Shown one piece after another: positions 1 to 5,318 of a stretch of 8,975 bases of DNA. A model generated the notes under the pieces. The model did no database searches, had not been told where the DNA came from, and worked only from the letters and a program-made list of their open reading frames with translations. The DNA is from an uncultured Eubacteriales bacterium (GTDB lineage: Bacteria > Bacillota > Clostridia > Peptostreptococcales > Anaerovoracaceae). Position 1 is the stretch's first letter, and every line of letters begins with the position of its first letter. Location: NCBI GenBank assembly GCA_902803725.1, contig CADCRD010000063.1, positions 1 through 8,975 of the forward strand, in the 5' to 3' direction. The position numbers and the translations under genes are program-made.

Positions 1-421
1 ATTCGAAGCAGCTGCCTGGCTGAAACGCGCGGGAGCTGACACAACAGATGTTAAGAAATTCTTTCAAGTCAACAAAGACACTTTTGAGATTCGTTCCAGG
101 TGCATCGCTGCAGCTGAATTTGATGAGAAAGGTTTTGCTTACTCTGTCTGCGAAGGCATCAACGAAAATGCTCAGATCATCAATTCGCAGGCAGCCGATG
201 AACTTTTGACAGTCGAAGGTGTCAGGGCCAGCTTTGTTGCGGGAAAAGATGAAAAGGGACGCACCGTTGTAAGCGCCAGATCCATGGGATCATTAAATGT
301 ACAGACGATAATGGAATATTTCGACGGCGGCGGTCATATGAATACTGCCGGAGCTCAGATGGACATCAGTCCTGAAGAGGCCATCGAAGAGATCAAAAAA
401 ATAACGGAGAAGACAAAATGA
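1..421 (+). CDS. gdpP: Cyclic-di-AMP phosphodiesterase GdpP, C-terminal part (5'-truncated by the window)
   Basis: This is the last 139 residues of a DHH/DHHA1 phosphoesterase of the GdpP (YybT) family, read in the frame that begins at base 2 and ends with TGA at 419-421. Full-length GdpP is a membrane protein with PAS-like, degenerate GGDEF and DHH-DHHA1 domains that hydrolyses c-di-AMP. Only the DHHA1 portion is visible here. It carries the family's substrate-binding signature near the end: an ARSMGSLNVQ stretch followed by FDGGGHMNTAGAQ, with the GGGH motif. The stop overlaps the rplI start as ATGA, so the two are translationally coupled. Order gdpP-rplI-dnaB is conserved in Firmicutes, which supports the identification. 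The DHH catalytic half and the membrane region lie outside the window and cannot be judged. Confidence 0.92.
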   Translation, partial: FEAAAWLKRAGADTTDVKKFFQVNKDTFEIRSRCIAAAEFDEKGFAYSVCEGINENAQIINSQAADELLTVEGVRASFVAGKDEKGRTVVSARSMGSLNVQTIMEYFDGGGHMNTAGAQMDISPEEAIEEIKKITEKTK

Positions 422-861
422 TTGTAATACTTACGAAAGATGTCAAAGGAACAGGTAAAGCAGGTGAAGTAGTAAAGGTCAGCGACGGATATGCCCGCAA
501 CATGCTGATCCCTCGCGGTCTTGCAAAGGCAGCAACTGAAGGAAATGTGAAAAATCTTGAAAAACAAAAGCAGATAATGGCGGAAAAACAGGCTGCTGAC
601 AAAGCTGCTGCTGAAATCCAGGCCGGGAAAATAAACGACTGCACTGTAGAAATAGTTACAAAAGGCGGAGAAAACGGCAGACTGTTCGGCTCCATCACAT
701 CCAAAGATATCGCCGAAGCTCTGAAGGAACAACAAGGCATCAGCGTTGACAAGAAAAAAATCGTATTGGACAGTCCGATAAAGGAAACAGGTGAAACAAC
801 AGTTAAGGTAAAGGTTTATCCGGAAGTAACGGCTGATCTTAAAGTCAAAGTAACTGTATAG
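418..861 (+). CDS. rplI: Large-subunit ribosomal protein bL9
   Basis: The product has 147 residues, the normal length for bL9. The N-terminal rRNA-binding domain (about residues 1-50) is easily recognised by MIVILTKDVKGTGKAGEVV and the following GYARNMLIPRGLA. It is followed by the long lysine/glutamate/alanine-rich connecting helix (about 50-80) and the C-terminal domain containing GGENGRLFGSITSKDIA. bL9 binds 23S rRNA domain V at the base of the L1 stalk and influences reading-frame fidelity. GGAGA at 406-410 lies seven bases ahead of the ATG. The ATG overlaps the gdpP stop by four bases. dnaB follows 20 bp downstream, so the three genes are almost certainly one transcript. Confidence 0.98.
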   Translation: MIVILTKDVKGTGKAGEVVKVSDGYARNMLIPRGLAKAATEGNVKNLEKQKQIMAEKQAADKAAAEIQAGKINDCTVEIVTKGGENGRLFGSITSKDIAEALKEQQGISVDKKKIVLDSPIKETGETTVKVKVYPEVTADLKVKVTV

Positions 862-881
862 GATGCAGTGAAGGAGATATA

Positions 882-2204
882 ATGGCAGAAAGAGTTATCC
901 CGCACAGCGACGAAGCAGAGCGTTCGGTTCTGGGTGCTTCGATGCTGGATGAGCGCGCCCTGATCGAGGTTGCGGAAAAGATAAAACCTGAGGATTTTTA
1001 TAAAAAGAATCATCAGGAGATTTTTGCTGCAATGATGCAGCTGCACAGACAAAACGCACCGGTCGATTCGCTGACGGTCAGTGAAGAACTCAGTAAGAGG
1101 GGAGTACTGGAAATGGTCGGCGGCAGAGCTTATGTCGCAGGTCTTGCTTCAGATGTGCCGTCTATCGCAAATGCGTCTGAATATGCATCGATCGTAGCGG
1201 AAAAGGCGCTGCTGAGAAATCTGATAATTGTTTCCGATGATGTCATGAGCAAGAGTTATGCTGATGATACAGAGGCTGAAAAGATGCTGGATTATGCTGA
1301 ACAGCAGATCATGGACATTGCAAGAAAACGTCAGAGCCGCAGCGTTGTTGCGTTAAGTGACATACTTCTTGACAACATGGAAATGATCAATGAGCGATCA
1401 AAAACCAAAGGGCAGATCACCGGAGTGCCGACTGGTCTCACAGATCTTGACCGTAAGACTTCAGGTCTGCAGAAATCTGATCTGATCATTCTGGCAGCAC
1501 GCCCGTCGATGGGTAAAACAGCATTTGCACTGTGTGTTGCAAAGAATGCTGCAGCCAAGGGAAACAAGGTCATGATATTCAGTCTCGAAATGAGTAAAGA
1601 GCAACTTACACAGAGACTGCTGGCTATGGAAGCCATGGTCGACTCAGATAAAATGAGAAAAGGCGATCTAAATACGGAAGACTGGAAAGCTCTTTCAAAG
1701 GCAGCTGACTCACTGGACAAGGCAAAGATATTTATAGATGATACACCGGGCATGCCTTTGATGGAAATGAAGAACAAATGCCGCAGGCTTAAGGAGAAAG
1801 AAGGCCTCGACCTCGTCATCGTCGACTATCTGCAGCTGATGGAGATGGGAGGCAGAGTCGAGAGCAGACAGCTGGAGATCGCGGCCCTGTCAAGGCAGAT
1901 GAAACAGATGGCAAGAGAACTCGAGTGCCCGGTCATAGCCCTTTCGCAGCTGTCGCGTGCTTCGGAACAGAGAAAGGACAACAGACCGATCCTGTCCGAT
2001 CTGAGAGATTCGGGCGCTATTGAGCAGGATGCTGACGTTGTGCTGTTCCTGTATCGTGATGAGGTCTACAATCCGGAAACGGAAAAGCCCGGAGAGTGTG
2101 AAGTAAATGTTGCTAAGCAGCGTAATGGTCCGATTGGTGTTGTTGAAGTGCGCTGGCTGGCTCCATATACGAAATTCGTGAACAAGATGCAAGGCGATTT
2201 TTAA
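882..2204 (+). CDS. dnaB: Replicative DNA helicase DnaB (called DnaC in Bacillus)
   Basis: This 440-residue protein is the hexameric 5'-3' helicase that opens the replication fork and recruits primase. The N-terminal domain (about 1-105) begins with the typical HSDEAERSVLGASML. It is followed by a linker and the RecA-like motor domain from about residue 185. Walker A is ARPSMGKT at 206-213 (Lys212, Thr213). Walker B is LVIVDYLQ at 311-318 (Asp315). The conserved DLRDSGAIEQDAD segment at 373-385 and the arginine-containing stretch near LFLYRDE complete the motor. Length and motifs are normal and no intein is present. AAGGAG at 871-876 stands five bases before the ATG. It lies behind rplI and ahead of a DnaD-like gene, so helicase and primosome genes are adjacent. 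Confidence 0.98.
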   Translation: MAERVIPHSDEAERSVLGASMLDERALIEVAEKIKPEDFYKKNHQEIFAAMMQLHRQNAPVDSLTVSEELSKRGVLEMVGGRAYVAGLASDVPSIANASEYASIVAEKALLRNLIIVSDDVMSKSYADDTEAEKMLDYAEQQIMDIARKRQSRSVVALSDILLDNMEMINERSKTKGQITGVPTGLTDLDRKTSGLQKSDLIILAARPSMGKTAFALCVAKNAAAKGNKVMIFSLEMSKEQLTQRLLAMEAMVDSDKMRKGDLNTEDWKALSKAADSLDKAKIFIDDTPGMPLMEMKNKCRRLKEKEGLDLVIVDYLQLMEMGGRVESRQLEIAALSRQMKQMARELECPVIALSQLSRASEQRKDNRPILSDLRDSGAIEQDADVVLFLYRDEVYNPETEKPGECEVNVAKQRNGPIGVVEVRWLAPYTKFVNKMQGDF

Positions 2205-2269
2205 TCAAATAATGCTGTAACATTTTTTGGTAATTGCGATGGATTACAGGGTGAAAATAAAGAGAGAAA

Positions 2270-3466
2270 ATGAAAATTATAAAAGACCCGGGGAAGACTT
2301 GTTATCTTAAAGAAACCTCCGTTGAAAACATTTTCATAAACGAATATATGCCGGATGCACCTGACAGTTTTGTCAAGGTGTATTTACTGTCTTTGATGTA
2401 TGCGGGCATGGGTAATGAGATCGATGAAAATGAAATAGCAAGAACTCTTATGACAGACACTTCAGAGGTCGTAAAGGCCTTTGAGTACTGGTCCCGCGCG
2501 GGGATAATCAGAAAGACATCCGAGGGGATAAAGATCCTTTCTCTCAGAGAACGGCTATACGGAAACGGTGATGAGGATGTGATCACACCTGATTCGAGCC
2601 GCAGGCTTATGAACGATGAAGCAATATCTGAGATGTTTGATGATATTGAACAGAGCACGCGTCAGTTTATTGAGCCGGGTCAGATGCAGACTATATTGAG
2701 CTGGATGACGGATTATGACGCGCGGACAGAGCTTATCAAGGCAGCTTACAGATACTGCGCCGGCCTTGGAAAAACAAACACACGTTACGTAGGCTCGGTC
2801 GTAAGAAGCTGGATAGAAAAAGGGCTGGTTACAAAGGAAGATGTCGAAAGATATCTTCAGGAAACCGATCAGCGTCATGCCGTATATAAACGGGTAATGA
2901 GGGCGCTGGGTTTCACCCGCAACGCAACTGAGAATGAAGAGGTAATGATTTCAGCCTGGATCGATGAACTGGGTGCAAGCATGGAAGATATACTCGCTGC
3001 ATGCAGTAAGACAAGCGGTATATCTAATCCGAACATCAATTATGTTGACAAGGTGCTGCGCAATAAGGCGCCGCGGAACCAGGGAAGCGGCCGTGTCAGC
3101 CGTAATCTTGTCATGGAATACTATGAAAAGCTGCGCAACAAGGCCGCAGATGAGGCTGCTCAGAGAAAACAGCAGGTATACGAATATGTTCCGCGTATTC
3201 GTGACATCGATGATCAGCTTCAGGAATGTAACATGGAACTTACAAGAACTTTGCTCAACGGCGGCGGCGGCAGCAAGAAGATAACGGATCTGATCAGCCA
3301 GCTTGAGAACGAACGTCTCAGACTACTGACTGAAAACGATATTCCGGTAGATTACACAGACATTCGTCCGAACTGCAGGATCTGCGGTGACACAGGCATA
3401 ACAAAAGAAGGTGCCAGATGCAGCTGTTATGAAGAGGTCAGCCGCATGGCCGCAGAAGAAAAATGA
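2270..3466 (+). CDS. DnaD-like primosome protein with a helicase-loader (DnaI/DnaC-type) N-terminal region fused at its C-terminus
   Basis: This 398-residue protein has an N-terminal winged-helix-like part (about 20-95) and two DnaD/DnaB_2-type helical repeats (about 130-195 and 205-265). Each repeat ends in a YVxxVxRxW-like element (YVGSVVRSWIEKG at 173-185; YVDKVLRN at 258-265). Such proteins act in initiation and restart of replication. From about residue 278 on it no longer looks like DnaD. YYEKLRNKAADEAAQRKQQV, VPRIRDIDDQL, ENERLRLL and the four-cysteine cluster C369-x2-C372-GDTG...C384-x-C386 follow the pattern I recall for the N-terminus of clostridial DnaC/DnaI helicase loaders. In loaders this region binds the DnaB hexamer and holds zinc. 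The AAA+ ATPase that should follow is missing, and neither it nor a separate loader gene is present downstream in this window. The start has only a modest site (AGAGAG, 2261-2266). The stop lies in an 8-bp tandem duplication next to a REP-like palindrome. The DnaD assignment is firm; the fusion reading is inference from motif memory. Confidence 0.85.
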   Translation: MKIIKDPGKTCYLKETSVENIFINEYMPDAPDSFVKVYLLSLMYAGMGNEIDENEIARTLMTDTSEVVKAFEYWSRAGIIRKTSEGIKILSLRERLYGNGDEDVITPDSSRRLMNDEAISEMFDDIEQSTRQFIEPGQMQTILSWMTDYDARTELIKAAYRYCAGLGKTNTRYVGSVVRSWIEKGLVTKEDVERYLQETDQRHAVYKRVMRALGFTRNATENEEVMISAWIDELGASMEDILAACSKTSGISNPNINYVDKVLRNKAPRNQGSGRVSRNLVMEYYEKLRNKAADEAAQRKQQVYEYVPRIRDIDDQLQECNMELTRTLLNGGGGSKKITDLISQLENERLRLLTENDIPVDYTDIRPNCRICGDTGITKEGARCSCYEEVSRMAAEEK

Positions 3467-3478
3467 CAGGATGACAGG
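3463..3478 (+). repeat. Tandem 8-bp duplication ATGACAGG x2 spanning the dnaD-like stop codon
   Basis: ATGACAGG occurs at 3463-3470 and again immediately at 3471-3478. The first copy holds the TGA stop of the DnaD-like gene. The second copy is the left edge of the REP-like palindrome described next. The open reading frame therefore ends exactly at the border of that element. Confidence 0.85.
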
Positions 3479-3497
3479 GGGACGGTTCCCTTGTCAT
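3471..3497. repeat. REP-like palindrome with a GGGGACGGTTC core
   Basis: The outer arms ATGACA (3471-3476) and TGTCAT (3492-3497) are perfect inverted repeats. Inside them GGG and CCC pair around the core GGACGGTT. Short palindromes with a GGGGACGGTTC core bounded by GACA/TGTC arms are, as I recall, common in Firmicutes and other phyla near genes for Y1-type (REP-associated, IS200-like) transposases. No transposase is present here, so this would be a solitary copy. The palindrome is seen directly; the family attribution is from general knowledge and cannot be checked here. Confidence 0.6.
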
Positions 3498-3529
3498 CTA
3501 CATAATATTTTTTCTATATACATTTATAT

Positions 3530-3604
3530 AAATAATCACGAAAAGTTATGGGTTTGCGCTTCATACATAAGCAATCCCGTCCATCTTTATTCGTGATTTT
3601 TTTT
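3530..3604 (+). terminator. Nested hairpin with T8 tail downstream of the replication operon
   Basis: A perfect 9-bp outer stem, AATCACGAA (3534-3542) with TTCGTGATT (3590-3598), runs directly into a run of eight Ts (3597-3604), as expected for rho-independent termination on the + strand. The loop is unusually long (47 nt) but contains a second stem, GGGTTTGC (3550-3557) with GCAATCCC (3571-3578), with seven of eight positions paired. It probably ends the gdpP-rplI-dnaB-dnaD transcript. The large structured loop is atypical and could be a small processed RNA or a degenerate repeat. The rest of 3498-3692 is AT-rich and shows no convincing gene. Confidence 0.55.
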
Positions 3605-3692
3605 ATATCTTGCAGTGCTCCTTGTCTTCTTGTCAGTATCCGGTTAGTGAGCATCTCTTAGAATTTTTTCATTATGAACCGCACATTCAGAC

Positions 3693-3980
3693 ATGCTGCT
3701 GCGTAACGGTGTGGCGGTAATGGGTCTGATGATCGGGATCTACATAGCGATATTTATAATCGACGTCCCCAAATCATACCGTGTCATCTCACAAAGCATA
3801 GCGATGCTGCCTACGGAACTGATCAATCTCTGGTCACTCATGGATCACAGGATGATAAACATTTTTGGAAATTACTACAGCATGTTTACTGTATCCCCTG
3901 TGATCTGCCTGGTGCTGACAGTGATTCTCTGCATAATAGCCCGGCAGGCATATCTGAGATATCAGATCGGCGGTAAGTGA
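3693..3980 (+). CDS. Small putative membrane protein of unknown function
   Basis: I do not recognise this 95-residue ORF. It has two clear hydrophobic segments, about residues 8-26 (VAVMGLMIGIYIAIFIID) and 65-86 (around FTVSPVICLVLTVILCIIA). A mostly polar stretch separates them, and the tail RQAYLRYQIGGK is positively charged, suggesting a two-helix membrane protein. No Shine-Dalgarno sequence precedes ATG 3693. A better-looking ATG at 3674 lies in another frame and stops after ten codons (TAA 3704-3706). The ORF could therefore be a remnant or a frameshifted gene rather than an expressed one. A later in-frame ATG at 3720 is also possible. It lies convergent to cysK, with stop codons 20 bp apart. 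Confidence 0.4.
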   Translation: MLLRNGVAVMGLMIGIYIAIFIIDVPKSYRVISQSIAMLPTELINLWSLMDHRMINIFGNYYSMFTVSPVICLVLTVILCIIARQAYLRYQIGGK

Positions 3981-3999
3981 TAAAGACCGTTACCGGGCG

Positions 4000-4929
4000 T
4001 CACTCAAACAATGCTGTTGAGAAGTAGCGCATACCGCTGTCAGGGAAAAGTGTGGCTATTTTCTTGCCGTAATTTTCTTTGTTCTGTGCCAGGTGAACCG
4101 CTGCAGCAAGATAAGCGCCTGAGGATATTCCCACGAGCAGCCCTTCTGTACGGGCTATGAACCGGGCATAGTAAATAGCTTCCTCATCGCTGATTTTCAT
4201 TAGCTCATCAACAAGATCCGGCTTCATGACATCGGGAATAAATCCGTCTCCAATTCCTTCTATTGCATGTTCGCCGCTCTTTTCTCCGGCGAGAGCAGCT
4301 GCATTTTCAGGTTCCATGGCTGCGACCCTGATCGAAGGATCATGTTCTTTGAGATATCTGGATATACCAGTGATGGTGCCGCCTGTCCCCATACCTGCAA
4401 CAAAAATATCTATATCTCCATCAGTGTCTTCCCACAGCTCGCGGCCGGTGGTTTGATAATGGACCTCGGGATTGGCAGGATTATTGAACTGACCTGCAAT
4501 GATGCTGCCGGGAATCGATTCATTCAGTTCACGAGCCTTTCCAAGTGCTTCGGGGAGACTTCCCTCAGCAGATGTCAGAACCAGCTCTCCGCCATATGCA
4601 CGTATCAGTTTTCTTCTTTCAAAAGACATGTTCTCCGGCATTACTATGATCACGCGGTATCCTCTTGGCACTCCGATTGCGCAAAGAGCTATTCCGGTGT
4701 TTCCGGATGTCGGTTCAATGATCGTGCCGCCGGGAAGAAGTCTTCCCTCTTTCTCTGCACTCGTGATAAGAGAAAGAGCAACTCTGTCTTTGACAGAACC
4801 AGCCGGATTCATGTATTCCAGTTTGGCTAATATGTCAGCTTTCAGTCCTAGTTTTTCCTTTGTGCGTTCCAGCTTCATTACAGGGGTGCGTCCGATTATC
4901 TGATCTATGTTTGCATATATGTTTTTCAT
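4000..4929 (-). CDS. cysK: Cysteine synthase (O-acetylserine sulfhydrylase), PLP-dependent
   Basis: This 309-residue enzyme joins sulfide to O-acetyl-L-serine to make L-cysteine and acetate in the cytoplasm. It is a fold-type II PLP enzyme of the normal CysK length. The PLP lysine is Lys47 in NPAGSVKDR. The substrate loop PTSGNTG is at 73-79. The phosphate-binding GTGGTITG is at 181-188. The late signature is PDSG at 296-299, with Met300 where Glu is usual. The QFNNPANPEVHYQTTG stretch and the lack of a CBS domain favour CysK over cystathionine beta-synthase; CysM cannot be fully excluded. AGGAGG (4940-4935) stands five bases before the ATG. The gene is monocistronic here, driven by a consensus promoter and preceded by a Cys-rich leader peptide and an intrinsic terminator, which point to attenuation by cysteine supply. 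The enzyme itself has only one cysteine (Cys83). Confidence 0.95.
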   Translation of the reverse strand: MKNIYANIDQIIGRTPVMKLERTKEKLGLKADILAKLEYMNPAGSVKDRVALSLITSAEKEGRLLPGGTIIEPTSGNTGIALCAIGVPRGYRVIIVMPENMSFERRKLIRAYGGELVLTSAEGSLPEALGKARELNESIPGSIIAGQFNNPANPEVHYQTTGRELWEDTDGDIDIFVAGMGTGGTITGISRYLKEHDPSIRVAAMEPENAAALAGEKSGEHAIEGIGDGFIPDVMKPDLVDELMKISDEEAIYYARFIARTEGLLVGISSGAYLAAAVHLAQNKENYGKKIATLFPDSGMRYFSTALFE

Positions 4930-4971
4930 TTTTTCCTCCTCTACAGATGATCTTTTATGCGTGAGACATAT

Positions 4972-5002
4972 AAAAAAGCGGGATGCCTGCAGGCTTCCCG
5001 CT
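4972..5002 (-). terminator. Intrinsic terminator (attenuator) in the cysK leader
   Basis: Read on the minus strand, AGCGGGA (5002-4996) pairs perfectly with TCCCGCT (4983-4977). After a single A-A mismatch, GCC (4994-4992) pairs with GGC (4987-4985) around a TGCA loop. The stem runs straight into six Ts (4977-4972). The tract is on the cysK-sense side only; the opposite strand has no T run. It lies inside the cysK transcript, 31 nt after the leader-peptide stop and about 30 nt before the cysK Shine-Dalgarno, so it must be conditionally bypassed for cysK to be made. Confidence 0.87.
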
Positions 5003-5033
5003 GAAAGACTAAATCAATGTTATATATGAAGGA

Positions 5034-5129
5034 TCAACATCGAGTCATGGAAAGCACAGCAAAACAAGGCATGAATTTTTCTTCACACCTGCAGCAACAT
5101 ATACAGTTCACTGAATTATAATGTTTCAA
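5034..5129 (-). CDS. Cysteine-rich leader peptide of cysK (31 aa)
   Basis: A 31-codon ORF begins with TTG (5129-5127) and ends with TGA (5036-5034). It is preceded by AGGAG (5141-5137), with seven bases to the start, a near-ideal spacing. The peptide contains seven cysteines, at codons 9, 11, 12, 13, 15, 22 and 31. Five of them form C-I-C-C-C-R-C at codons 9-15 (5105-5085). It lies between a consensus promoter and the intrinsic terminator, upstream of cysK. The inferred role is as a sensor: when charged tRNA-Cys is scarce, the ribosome stalls at codons 11-15 and changes the RNA fold downstream. The peptide itself need have no function. A longer reading from 5228 is possible on paper but would start upstream of the promoter, so I use the TTG. 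The initiator is the least certain point. Confidence 0.78.
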   Translation of the reverse strand: MKHYNSVNCICCCRCEEKFMPCFAVLSMTRC

Positions 5130-5171
5130 AATTGCTCTCCTATAAAAAATTATTTGATCAACTTGAGCGCC

Positions 5172-5200
5172 ATTATATATACAAAGATAATGGTTGTCAA
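5172..5200 (-). promoter_or_regulatory. Consensus sigma-A promoter of the cysK leader
   Basis: On the minus strand TTGACA (5200-5195) and TATAAT (5177-5172) are both perfect consensus and are separated by exactly 17 bp. Transcription should begin near 5165, giving an untranslated leader of about 235 nt before cysK. A constitutively strong promoter fits control at the level of attenuation rather than initiation. Confidence 0.87.
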
Positions 5201-5215
5201 TCATAAAATCAAAAT

Positions 5216-5244
5216 TTGAAAAAAACAAAGAGTATCTTTATAAT
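5216..5244 (+). promoter_or_regulatory. Sigma-A promoter of the flavoprotein gene
   Basis: TTGAAA (5216-5221) and TATAAT (5239-5244) are 17 bp apart, with predicted start near 5251. The -35 box is 15 bp from the -35 box of the divergent cysK promoter, so a single protein bound between them could affect both. Confidence 0.7.
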
Positions 5245-5256
5245 AAAAAGGTATTG

Positions 5257-5276
5257 CCGGTCAGCTGAAAGACCGG
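5257..5276 (+). promoter_or_regulatory. Hairpin at the 5' end of the flavoprotein mRNA
   Basis: CCGGTC (5257-5262) pairs perfectly with GACCGG (5271-5276) around an eight-base loop. It begins only a few bases from the predicted transcription start and is not followed by a T tract. It looks more like a 5'-end stabilising hairpin or protein site than a terminator. Its function is not known. Confidence 0.45.
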
Positions 5277-5318
5277 TTTGAGTAAGCGATTAAATTTATT
5301 TATATACGGAGGTGCACT

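Larger units (their letters stand above)
4941..5165 (-). promoter_or_regulatory. Ribosome-mediated transcription attenuator controlling cysK (predicted cysteine sensor)
   Basis: The leader RNA has two competing folds. Off state: CAGGUGUGAA (5091-5082, Cys codons 13-15 plus one) pairs with UUCAUGCCUUG (5075-5065) around a GAAAAA loop. This gives ten pairs, two of them G-U, with one bulged U, and it leaves the terminator free to form. On state: AUGCCU (5072-5067) pairs with AGGCAU (4988-4983) and GCUUUCC (5055-5049) with GGGAAGC (4999-4993). Further inside, GACU (5046-5043) pairs with AGUC (5010-5007) and AUGUU (5040-5036) with AACAU (5021-5017). All four helices are nested, and they consume both arms of the terminator. 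A ribosome stalled on the Cys cluster would cover 5091-5082 but not 5072-5067, favouring the antiterminator. No T-box or S-box signature is visible. Pairings are seen directly; the mechanism is inferred. Confidence 0.78.

Noticed and set aside
1331..1819. 162-codon minus-strand frame inside dnaB
   Set aside because: It lies wholly antisense to the helicase motor domain and encodes a serine/arginine-rich composition typical of reverse reading.
3545..3580. Integron attC-like site in the nested hairpin
   Set aside because: The bases flanking the inner stem do not give the required GTTRRRY/RYYYAAC pair, and no integrase or cassette is present.
3467..3692. Continuation of a loader AAA+ domain in another frame after the DnaD-like stop
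   Set aside because: No Walker A or other AAA+ motif appears in any frame there. The sequence is AT-rich and non-coding, so a simple frameshift does not explain the missing ATPase.
3952..3967. ATCTGA-GATA-TCAGAT palindrome at the end of the small membrane ORF as a terminator
   Set aside because: The stem is short and AT-rich, and no T run follows on either strand.
4226..4903. Long open frames on the + strand across cysK
   Set aside because: They are shadows of cysK. They show no recognisable motifs or ribosome sites and have the low-complexity look of antisense translation.
4941..5165. T-box or S-box (SAM) riboswitch in front of cysK
   Set aside because: No T-box antiterminator signature (TGGNACCGCG) or S-box core was found in the leader. 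The Cys-rich ORF explains the terminator better.
5034..5228. A 64-residue minus-strand protein starting at 5228
   Set aside because: Its start lies upstream of the consensus promoter at 5200-5172. Only the last 31 codons, behind the Shine-Dalgarno at 5141-5137, can be on the transcript, and they form the leader peptide.
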